From an uncultured Collinsella sp. (GTDB lineage Bacteria; Actinomycetota; Coriobacteriia; Coriobacteriales; Coriobacteriaceae): a stretch of DNA of 64,000 nt. The translations under genes and the position numbers were made by a program. The stretch lies in contig CALJMO010000036.1 in the NCBI GenBank assembly GCA_937982065.1, positions 1 through 64,000 on the forward strand, written 5' to 3'. Positions 56,698-64,000 of this stretch are shown one piece after another. The stretch's first letter is position 1. The number at the start of each line of letters is the position of its first letter. Below the pieces are notes generated by a model. The model was not told where the DNA came from. It was given only the letters and a program-made list of their open reading frames with translations, and made no database searches.

Positions 56698-58551
56698 ATG
56701 CCGCTTTTCTCGCAACATACCGCCCGGTTCTCGCCGGACGTTCCTTTGGAGGGCACCAGCTCTCGCGAGCTGCTCAAGCGGTACCAGCCGCTCGAGACAC
56801 TTGCGACCGGCGGTTTTGGCTCCATCGAGATCTGCCGCGACACGCACCTGCGCCGCCGCGTCGCCATTAAGCGCATCCCCCTTATCAACGGTGCCGGTAT
56901 GCCCGCCAGCGACATCATGGATGTCCTGCGCGAGGCGCACACTGCCGCCATGCTTCAACATCCCAATATCGTGCAGGTCATCGACTTTACGCACGACACA
57001 GCCTATGCCTACCTGGTTATGGAATATGTCGATGGCATGTCGCTGGCCGAGTTTTTGCACCGCGCGGACGGCCACTCACTTACCTTTGACGAGGCCGCGG
57101 CCATTGCCGATGCCCTGGGCCAGGCGCTCACCTTCGCCCATAGTAATGGCGTACTCCACCTGGACATTAAGCCCGCCAATGTGCTCATCGACCACTCGGG
57201 CAATGTAAAGCTCACCGACTTTGGCATGGCGCGACTGTCGTCCGCCGGTGGCTTTGGCGGCGCGCGCGGCGGCACCATCGGCTACATGCCGCCCGAGCAG
57301 CTCGATATCGAGACCGGCACGGTCGATGAGCGCGCCGATGTCTTTGCCCTCGCCTGTGTGATCTACGAGGGCCTGTGCGGCAGCGCTCCCTTTATGGCGG
57401 CCACGCCCGCCGACTCGCTCGGCCGCATCATCGGCGGCGCCACCTATCCCAGCGAGCTGATACCACACTTTCCCCCGGGAGCCGAGGCCGCGCTCATGAG
57501 CGCGCTCTCCCCCATGCCGCAGGACCGCCCCAACAGCATCGAGGCATTTTGCGACCAGCTCCTTGCCGGTCTGGGCAGCGTACGCGAAGGCCGTCGCAGC
57601 CTGGAGCAAATGGTTGGCGAGCTTTCGGATGACGAGCAGGAGCTCGACGATATCGAGCCGTCGCACTACGAGGACGACGCCATCGAGGTCGACCCCGCAC
57701 TCGGCTGGGCGGGCACGCGCTGGAGCCATGCGCGCGACTACACCATGCGCACTATCTCGGCGCTAACGTGCGGCACCTTTAGCTTTTTGCTGATGCAAAC
57801 GGCCGGGGTCGCAGCGCTTCCCGGCCTGGTCATTGCGGCCATCGCGATCGGAGCGGCGGCTGGCCTGGCTCCCCAGATCGGCTCGGCCATCTCGGCTGTG
57901 GGCTTTTTGGTGCTCATGGCCAACGCCACCATGCAGGCACAGGGCATCCTGTCGATGCTGCCCGTCGCGGTGATCTTTGCCGCCGCCATGTCCGGTTGGT
58001 GGATCGCCTGGGGTCGCACCGAGGCTGCCGCGAGCGCCACGCTCACCTGTGCACTAGCGCTTGGCTGTCTGACCGGCAATACCTTCCTGGCAGCTGGGGT
58101 CGCCGCCGGCGTCGCGTCATTTTGGCTCGGCCCGGCAAGCGCCGCCGCGGCAACGGGCATGGGCGCGCTTTTTGCCCGTCTGGCCACGGTCGCGCTTTCA
58201 GCCGGAGGCGTGCTGGGGCTCGGTAACGTTGCCGCAGCGCTGGGAGACCCGCTCCTTTGGGCTGCCTTTGTGCTGGTCGCGGCAACTGCCGCAGCGTCAT
58301 CCGCGCTGCTCAATGCCCATGCCAAGCGTGTCGATCAGGGCTCAAACCTTGCCGCAATCGCCACCATCGCTGTCACCGGCATCGGCTGCGCAGCGGCGTC
58401 CTGTCTTGCACACCATATGGAAATTGCCAGCCTTGCAGCCGCGGTCATCGCCAAGGCGGCGGTTGCGGGAATCCTATCCTCTATAATCGTTGGGATATGC
58501 CTATATTTGCTCGGATACCAAAGAACCTATACGGAGAGTGATCTTTCGTGA
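56698..58551 (+). CDS. Ser/Thr protein kinase with C-terminal membrane domain
   Basis: The 617-residue kinase has a domain at about 27-285: Gly loop TGGFGSIE, Lys in RVAIKRIP, catalytic LHLDIKPANVL (the HRD Arg is Leu) and metal site LTDFGMAR. The missing Arg places it among non-RD kinases, which often need no activation-loop phosphorylation. About eight membrane segments (350-610) replace the PASTA sensor of PknB. GAGGG precedes the ATG at 56698. Its stop overlaps the FhaA start (GTGA), so the genes are translationally coupled. Confidence 0.92.
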   Translation: MPLFSQHTARFSPDVPLEGTSSRELLKRYQPLETLATGGFGSIEICRDTHLRRRVAIKRIPLINGAGMPASDIMDVLREAHTAAMLQHPNIVQVIDFTHDTAYAYLVMEYVDGMSLAEFLHRADGHSLTFDEAAAIADALGQALTFAHSNGVLHLDIKPANVLIDHSGNVKLTDFGMARLSSAGGFGGARGGTIGYMPPEQLDIETGTVDERADVFALACVIYEGLCGSAPFMAATPADSLGRIIGGATYPSELIPHFPPGAEAALMSALSPMPQDRPNSIEAFCDQLLAGLGSVREGRRSLEQMVGELSDDEQELDDIEPSHYEDDAIEVDPALGWAGTRWSHARDYTMRTISALTCGTFSFLLMQTAGVAALPGLVIAAIAIGAAAGLAPQIGSAISAVGFLVLMANATMQAQGILSMLPVAVIFAAAMSGWWIAWGRTEAAASATLTCALALGCLTGNTFLAAGVAAGVASFWLGPASAAAATGMGALFARLATVALSAGGVLGLGNVAAALGDPLLWAAFVLVAATAAASSALLNAHAKRVDQGSNLAAIATIAVTGIGCAAASCLAHHMEIASLAAAVIAKAAVAGILSSIIVGICLYLLGYQRTYTESDLS

Positions 58552-59561
58552 ACTTCCTGAACATCTTCGAGGACCACGTGGCCGGCATCTTCGGTGCCAC
58601 CCGTGCCCCGTTCTCCTTTAAGAAGCTTGCCAAGCAGGCCGCTCGCGACATGGAGGATCAGACTCTGGTGATCAACGGCGTCAACACGGCGCCGGCACTC
58701 TATACCATCCTTATCGCCGCCGACGACGATCCCATGCTCGCCCCGTTCTACCCCGAGCTTTCGCGCGAGGTCCGCGAGTTTGTGAAGGCGCAGGCCGAAA
58801 AGCGCCGCTATGTCTTTGTCGGCGAGCCCCTCGTGCGCTTTATGATCGATCCGCAGCTGCGCGCCGGCAAGTTCTCGGTCTTTGCCGAGAACGTCGATGC
58901 CCCCACGCTCGGCCGCCTGTACGAAGAAGAGCGCGCCTATCAAAACGGCCTGGGCCAGAACAACTCCGCGGCAAGCCGTGCCGCCAGCGCCCCGCGCGCC
59001 GGCCAGCAGCAGTTTGCTGCCCCGCAGCAGCAGCGCCCCGCCGCCATGCCCCAGCAACAGCCGACGCCTCGCGCCGCCGCTGCCGACCCGCTTGCCGCGG
59101 CAGACCCCTTCGCGCCTAGCGTCCCCGACCCCGCCGCAGCGCCCATCCCGGTGCCGCAGACCGTCTCGCGCGACGCGCTTGCCGGCATGGGCGGAGCCGC
59201 CGCGACCGGTGCCGCCGTGGGCCTAGGCGCCGCAGCCGGCATCGCCTCCAACATGGCGAGCACTCGCGCCCCGCAGCGCCCGCTCGCCCAGCTCGTCGAC
59301 GTCGTGAGCGGCGAGAGCCATAGCATCACCTCCGCACAGGTGACCATCGGTCGCGAGCGCTCGGTTTCCGACATTGCCCTGCGCGACCCCAACGTGTCGC
59401 GCCGCCACGCCCAGCTCACCTTTACGGGCTCGGATTGGTCGATCGAGGACCTCAATTCCACCAACGGCACGCTCGTCAACAACCGCCGCATTACGCGCTG
59501 CCCGCTGCGCAACGGCGATCTGCTGACGTTTGGCCTGAGCACCTTTGAATTTAGGGGATAG
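58548..59561 (+). CDS. FhaA-like protein (DUF3662 and FHA domains)
   Basis: The 337-residue protein starts at GTG 58548 and has an N-terminal DUF3662 domain (1-115, with FEDHVAGIFGATRAPFSFKK). An Ala/Pro/Gln-rich linker (135-235) leads to the C-terminal FHA domain (about 250-337, with GRERSVSDIAL, SRRHAQL and LNSTNGTLVNN). In mycobacteria the homologue FhaA joins the kinase-controlled regulation of peptidoglycan synthesis. Here it sits directly after a kinase gene. Confidence 0.94.
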   Translation: MNFLNIFEDHVAGIFGATRAPFSFKKLAKQAARDMEDQTLVINGVNTAPALYTILIAADDDPMLAPFYPELSREVREFVKAQAEKRRYVFVGEPLVRFMIDPQLRAGKFSVFAENVDAPTLGRLYEEERAYQNGLGQNNSAASRAASAPRAGQQQFAAPQQQRPAAMPQQQPTPRAAAADPLAAADPFAPSVPDPAAAPIPVPQTVSRDALAGMGGAAATGAAVGLGAAAGIASNMASTRAPQRPLAQLVDVVSGESHSITSAQVTIGRERSVSDIALRDPNVSRRHAQLTFTGSDWSIEDLNSTNGTLVNNRRITRCPLRNGDLLTFGLSTFEFRG

Positions 59562-59567
59562 TCGCTT

Positions 59568-59984
59568 ATGAACATCGATATCGTCCTTTTTGCAGGCCGC
59601 ATCGTCCTGGTCGCCCTGCTCTATATCTTCCTGTTCGCCGTCATGAAGACCGGCGTGGGACTTGTGCGCGGACAGCGCCGCGACTCGGCCATTTGGACGA
59701 TCGATGTGGACAAGGGTCCGCGCGGCATCCGCGGCATCCACGTAGACATGCTCGGCCCCGTCATCGTCGGCCGCTCGCCGTCTTCGGACATCTGCATCAA
59801 CGAGCCGTTTGTCTCGGCCTCGCATGCGCGCTTTTCGCTACAGGGCCCGGCGCTCATCATCGAGGACCTCAACTCGCTTAACGGCACGCTCGTCAACGGC
59901 CGCCAGCTCGTGGAGCCCGCGACGCTGCGCGAGGGCGACGAAGTCCAGATTGGCGACGTGGTCATGAAGGTGAACCGTCGATGA
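59568..59984 (+). CDS. FhaB-like membrane-anchored FHA protein
   Basis: The 138-residue protein has one N-terminal membrane segment (about 8-28, AGRIVLVALLYIFLFAVM) and an FHA domain (about 60-138, with GRSPSSDICI, SASHARF and LNSLNGTLVNG). The mycobacterial homologue FhaB/FipA works with FtsZ and FtsQ in division. Its stop overlaps the PP2C start (ATGA). Confidence 0.94.
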   Translation: MNIDIVLFAGRIVLVALLYIFLFAVMKTGVGLVRGQRRDSAIWTIDVDKGPRGIRGIHVDMLGPVIVGRSPSSDICINEPFVSASHARFSLQGPALIIEDLNSLNGTLVNGRQLVEPATLREGDEVQIGDVVMKVNRR

Positions 59985-61915
59985 TCGACGAGGAGAACAA
60001 GTCCGCAACCATGACCGAGGCACCGGCTGCCGCCGTAGCTGCACCGGCCCACGCCGCTCCGGCGGGCTCCGCACCCGTGGAACCCGAGGACACCGTGTTC
60101 TCCCTGCCTCTTTCGCATGTAACGCATGATATTTCGGATCTCGCCGATAACGAGGACGAAGAAGATGCCGCAGCGGCGCCCATCGGCGCACATGCTGCGG
60201 AACAGCCCACAGCGCCCGAAGCAACCCCGGCGCCGGCTCACTTTGCAGAGCCCGTCGCCACGGCAATCAACGAGAGCGCTGCGGTGTTTGCGGCACCCGA
60301 GCCCGCCGCGCCGGCGTTTCCCATGGCCCCGGCATCCGAGGTTGCGCCCGCGCCTACGCCGACGCCCGAGGCGGGGACATCCCCCGAGGACGGCCCTGCA
60401 CCCAAGTCCCCGCAGCCCGCGCCCGCAAGCGAGTCCGATGCCGCGGCCGAGCCCGCCGCCCAGTCGCAAAGCACGCCCGCGCCGTCGCACTTTGCGACGC
60501 CCGAGCCTATAGACGTCAGCCCGCAAGACGACGAGTCGGCCGCCCGCGTGTCCGATGAGCCCGACTCCCCGGACACCGGCGATTCCGAATCAAATGACGA
60601 AACCGACACCGTCTCTCCCGGTGACACAGCCGAGATCGACGTTGCCGCCGTTGAGGCCAAGCTCAAAGACCCCGGCTCGACCATGAGCTTTGAGCCCCTG
60701 ACCGAGGAGCGCATCGAGACCGACTCGACCTATGATGCCGGCACCACCACGCAACTCATGTGGGGCGCCCGCTCCGACGTTGGCTGTGTGCGTCCGCACA
60801 ATGAGGATTCCTACCTGGTGCAGTCGCCGCTCTTTTGCGTATGCGACGGCATGGGTGGTCACGCTGCCGGCGAGGTAGCCTCCTCTATCGCTGTCGAGAC
60901 CATTGCCAAGACAGCTCCTCAGTCTGCCGACGCCGCACGCCTGGCGGCAGCCGTCGAGGCCGCTAACGCCGCCGTAATCGAGGCCGCCTTGAATGGCCTG
61001 GGCAAGCCTGGCATGGGCTGCACAGCCACTTGCGCCTATATCGAAAACGACACGCTCGCCATCGCCCACGTGGGCGACTCGCGCGCCTACCTGCTCCACG
61101 AGGGCACGCTCATCCGCGTGACCCGCGACCACTCCTATGTGGAAGAACTCGTGGACGCCGGCGAGATTACGGCAGACGAGGCTCGCGTCCACCCCAACCG
61201 TTCGGTCATCACCCGCGCGCTGGGCTCGGACCCCGCTATGTATGCCGACCACTTCACTCTGCATATCGAGGAAGGCGACCGTCTGATCCTGTGCTCCGAC
61301 GGCCTTTCGAGCATGATTCCCGATAGCGATATCGAGAACATCGCCACGCAGTCCTCAACCGCGCAAATCTGCGTCGATAACCTAGTGGACGCGGCGCTTG
61401 CCGCCGGCGGCCACGACAACGTGACAGTAGTAGTCGTTGACCTGGTTGACGATGGCGTTATGCGCGAGGCACAACGCTTGCGTCGCCGCAACATTACTAT
61501 CGCCGCCATCCTGGCCCTCGTCTTTGTGCTGGCAGCTGGCATCTGGGCCTACACGGGTGTCACCGGCTCGTACTACCTGGGTACCTACCAGGGCAATGTC
61601 GCCGTCTGGCGCGGCCTGCCCGGCAAGCCGCTCGGACTCAAGCTCCACTGGCTCGAAAGCGAAACCAGTATCAAGTTGTCCGACCTGCCCGAAGACACGC
61701 AAAACCGCCTCAAGGCGGGCATTCCGCAAACAAGTGTCGACGATGCGCACGACACGATATCCAAGTACCGCCACCAAATCGACGAGGAGCAGACCCGCCA
61801 GGTGATCGACGCGCAAACGATTCGCGACAACACCAATCAGGGATCGACCTCCGAATCAGATTCCGAGAAAACCGCCGAACAGTCCGCCGAGGCCGAAGCC
61901 TCCGATAAGAATTAG
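59981..61915 (+). CDS. PP2C-family Ser/Thr phosphatase with long N-terminal extension
   Basis: The 644-residue phosphatase has a long Ala/Pro/Glu-rich N-terminus (1-240), a PP2C domain (about 258-495, with GCVRPHNEDSYLV, CDGMGGHAAGE, VGDSRAYL and GHDNVTVVVVDL supplying the metal-binding Asp residues), one membrane segment (about 505-525) and a C-terminal outer part. In the mycobacterial cluster the homologue PstP has its catalytic domain at the very start, so the extension is unusual. It should reverse phosphorylation by the nearby kinases. Confidence 0.92.
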   Translation: MIDEENKSATMTEAPAAAVAAPAHAAPAGSAPVEPEDTVFSLPLSHVTHDISDLADNEDEEDAAAAPIGAHAAEQPTAPEATPAPAHFAEPVATAINESAAVFAAPEPAAPAFPMAPASEVAPAPTPTPEAGTSPEDGPAPKSPQPAPASESDAAAEPAAQSQSTPAPSHFATPEPIDVSPQDDESAARVSDEPDSPDTGDSESNDETDTVSPGDTAEIDVAAVEAKLKDPGSTMSFEPLTEERIETDSTYDAGTTTQLMWGARSDVGCVRPHNEDSYLVQSPLFCVCDGMGGHAAGEVASSIAVETIAKTAPQSADAARLAAAVEAANAAVIEAALNGLGKPGMGCTATCAYIENDTLAIAHVGDSRAYLLHEGTLIRVTRDHSYVEELVDAGEITADEARVHPNRSVITRALGSDPAMYADHFTLHIEEGDRLILCSDGLSSMIPDSDIENIATQSSTAQICVDNLVDAALAAGGHDNVTVVVVDLVDDGVMREAQRLRRRNITIAAILALVFVLAAGIWAYTGVTGSYYLGTYQGNVAVWRGLPGKPLGLKLHWLESETSIKLSDLPEDTQNRLKAGIPQTSVDDAHDTISKYRHQIDEEQTRQVIDAQTIRDNTNQGSTSESDSEKTAEQSAEAEASDKN

Positions 61916-61931
61916 AAAGGGAGTGCCGCTT

Positions 61932-64000
61932 ATGAGTCGCCGCAACACCGAGCTGCTCTTGCTCATCGCCTCGGCGTTCCCCGTCATCCTGCTGTATGCG
62001 ATGTACGTCCTCACCGCGGGCGCTGCCATCTCCTTTGAGACGCTCGCCGTACCGATCGGCCTCTTTGCCGCCTTTGCCGCGGCCCACATTGCCGTGCGCA
62101 TCTTGGCGCCTGGCGCCGACCCCGCCATCCTACCCATCGTATTTATACTTTCGGGCATCGGCATCACGTTCGTGACACGCCTCGCCCCCGCTCTCGCCAT
62201 CTCACAGCTCATCATCCTGTTTGTCTCGGTGGCCCTGATGGTGGGAACGCTTGCGCTGGTCAAAAACCTCGACGTGGTCATACGCTATAAGTACACCTTT
62301 GGCATTATCGGCATCATCCTGCTGATGCTGCCCATCTTTATCGGCACCACGATCTCGGGCTCCAAGCTGTGGATTCGCATCGCGGGCTTTACCATCCAGC
62401 CTGGCGAGTTCGCCAAGGTCTTTATCGTCCTGTTCCTGGCCGGCTACTTGGCCGAGAACCGCGAGCTGCTCTCCATCTCCAACCGCAAGATCCTGGGCTT
62501 TAAGATCCCTCGCCTGCGACTGCTGCTGCCGCTGTTTGCCGTGTGGGGTGTGTGCCTGCTCGTCGTCGTCTTCGAACGCGATCTGGGTTCGGCCGTGCTG
62601 TTCTACACCATCTTCTTGCTGATGCTCTACGTTGCCACGGGACGCTTTTCGTATGTCGTTATCGGCCTTGCGCTCTTAGCCGTCGGAGCCGTGGGCGCCT
62701 ACAAGTTCCTGTCTCACGTTCAGGTGCGTTTCCAGGTTTGGCTCGATCCGTTTAAGGACGCCCAGGGCCAGGGCTACCAGATCGTCCAGTCGCTCTTCTC
62801 GCTTGCCGATGGCGGTCTGGTCGGTGTTGGCATCGGCAACGGCATGGCCAACAACATCCCTGTCGTCGAGTCCGACTTTATCTTCTCGGCTATCGGCGAG
62901 GAGATGGGCCTTTTGGGCGGCGGCGCCGTGCTCATCCTGTTTATGCTCTTTGCCGTTCGCGGCCTGACCACAGCTGCCCGCGCAAAGTCCGACCTCGCCG
63001 CCTTTAGTGCCACGGGCCTTACAGCCGCCATCAGCTTCCAGGCCTTCTTGATCGTTGGCGGCGTAACCCGCCTGATCCCGCTGACCGGCGTCACCCTGCC
63101 CTTTATGAGCCAGGGCGGCTCCTCTCTGCTGGCGAGCTTTATCATCGTCGCGCTCCTGCTGCGCGCCGGTGACGAGGCGACCGGACGCGAGGCCGAGCTT
63201 ACCGGCACCGGCACCATGGCTGCCATCACCGATGATCAGGTCGCATCTGCCGCCGCCCCGACGGGCACGCGCTTTTCCACCTCGTCTTCCTACGGCAGCG
63301 GCAGCCATTCCGTCGGCTCGCGCATGCGCCGTCGCCTGCTCGACACGCCTGAATCCGGTGTACTCGGCCGCGTGGCGCTCGCCAACCGTCTAACCCGTGC
63401 GGTGCTCGCCTTTACGGCGCTGTTCGCCATCCTTATCGGCAACCTCACCTATGTCCAGGTCATCAAGGCCAAGGACTATCAGGACATGTCGACCAACAAC
63501 CACACCATCGCCCGCTCCAAGTACATCCAGCGCGGTTCCATCATCACGTCCGACGGCGTGACGCTGGCCGAGTCGCTGCAGCAGGAGGACGGCACCTACG
63601 TACGCTCCTACCCCAACGGCAACCTGGCAGCGCACGTGGTTGGCTATGTGAGCCAGCAGTATGGCACCACCGCCATCGAGAGCGTCATGAACGACACGCT
63701 CACCGGCTCTAAGGATTACTCCAGCTGGAACAACGCCATCGCGTCGCTCGCGGGCCAGACCCAGCCGGGCAACACCGCCAAGCTCACCATCGACTCGCGC
63801 ATCCAGACGGCTGCTGAGCAGGCGCTGAAGGGCTTTAAGGGCGCTGTAGTGGTCATCGACCCGCGTACCGGCGCGGTGCTTGCATGTGCCAGCTCGCCCA
63901 CCTACGACAACACCAACATCGATGCCCTGCTGCAGACGGGCGGCGGCGAGGACGGCTCCATGTACAATCGCGCCATGGACGCGCTGTACACGCCGGGCTC
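61932..64000 (+). CDS. FtsW/RodA fused to penicillin-binding transpeptidase (partial, runs off window)
   Basis: One frame runs from ATG 61932 (AAAGGGAG eight bases upstream) past the end of the window, at least 689 codons. Residues 1 to about 415 form a SEDS glycosyltransferase with ten membrane segments and motifs such as IQPGEFAK, VFERDLGSA and PFMSQGGSS. A polar linker (about 415-475) leads to a further membrane segment (LAFTALFAILIGNLTYVQV) and the start of a class B penicillin-binding protein (QRGSIITSDGVTLAES, VVIDPRTGAVLACAS). The catalytic SxxK lies beyond the window. In mycobacteria rodA and pbpA are separate adjacent genes. Confidence 0.93.
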   Translation, partial: MSRRNTELLLLIASAFPVILLYAMYVLTAGAAISFETLAVPIGLFAAFAAAHIAVRILAPGADPAILPIVFILSGIGITFVTRLAPALAISQLIILFVSVALMVGTLALVKNLDVVIRYKYTFGIIGIILLMLPIFIGTTISGSKLWIRIAGFTIQPGEFAKVFIVLFLAGYLAENRELLSISNRKILGFKIPRLRLLLPLFAVWGVCLLVVVFERDLGSAVLFYTIFLLMLYVATGRFSYVVIGLALLAVGAVGAYKFLSHVQVRFQVWLDPFKDAQGQGYQIVQSLFSLADGGLVGVGIGNGMANNIPVVESDFIFSAIGEEMGLLGGGAVLILFMLFAVRGLTTAARAKSDLAAFSATGLTAAISFQAFLIVGGVTRLIPLTGVTLPFMSQGGSSLLASFIIVALLLRAGDEATGREAELTGTGTMAAITDDQVASAAAPTGTRFSTSSSYGSGSHSVGSRMRRRLLDTPESGVLGRVALANRLTRAVLAFTALFAILIGNLTYVQVIKAKDYQDMSTNNHTIARSKYIQRGSIITSDGVTLAESLQQEDGTYVRSYPNGNLAAHVVGYVSQQYGTTAIESVMNDTLTGSKDYSSWNNAIASLAGQTQPGNTAKLTIDSRIQTAAEQALKGFKGAVVVIDPRTGAVLACASSPTYDNTNIDALLQTGGGEDGSMYNRAMDALYTPG

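Overview
The window is a GC-rich (roughly 60%) stretch of a strictly or mostly anaerobic bacterium. The closest match I can infer is a Coriobacteriia gut actinobacterium, probably Collinsella. Reasons are the fha-fha-PP2C-rodA/pbp order at the right end, pyruvate:ferredoxin oxidoreductase, rubrerythrin, mannose-family PTS genes and SIS-domain deglycase paralogues. This assignment is inference; no 16S or marker comparison was possible. About 48 genes are called, most of them on the minus strand, in short operons separated by strong hairpins.

Layout. (1) 1-10.4 kb: a sugar or Amadori-product uptake locus. It holds a GntR regulator, a YitT membrane protein, a HAD phosphatase, a mannose-type PTS operon (IIAB-IIC-IID) followed by a SIS isomerase/deglycase, an EamA exporter, a second SIS gene and a second GntR regulator. 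Two separate operator-like motifs link the regulators to these promoters. (2) 10.4-23.2 kb: housekeeping genes (GNAT, threonine aldolase, PAP2, Mfd, Nth, an ABC exporter, RmuC) and three small unrecognised proteins. (3) 23.2-26.3 kb: an IS256-family element with an 8-bp target duplication whose transposase is split by an IS110-family element. The IS110 leader folds into what looks like a bridge RNA, with guide loops matching this very insertion site. (4) 26.3-30 kb: rubrerythrin, Rrf2 regulator plus MutY-like glycosylase, tRNA-Asp and a phosphoesterase. (5) 30-38 kb: two paralogous LytS/LytTR two-component systems around a glycosyltransferase, an MFS transporter and a zinc phospholipase C-like protein. 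(6) 38-47.7 kb: amidohydrolase, amino-acid permease, C39-like protein, carbamate kinase and PFOR. (7) 48-51.8 kb: Ser/Thr kinase, FHA protein and a secreted or membrane-anchored protein in one operon. (8) 52-55.7 kb: the classical dnaX-ybaB-recR operon. (9) 55.8-64 kb: YcxB-like protein, then a plus-strand envelope/division cluster of Ser/Thr kinase, FhaA, FhaB, PP2C and a FtsW/RodA fused in frame to a penicillin-binding transpeptidase that runs off the window.

The most interesting non-coding content is the candidate IS110 bridge RNA (24381-24565) and a family of four long-armed palindromes (22466-22551, 26429-26514, 29148-29290, 44065-44189). At least two of these palindromes share a constant loop and constant flank while their arms differ by compensatory changes. 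No CRISPR array, rRNA operon or prophage was seen.
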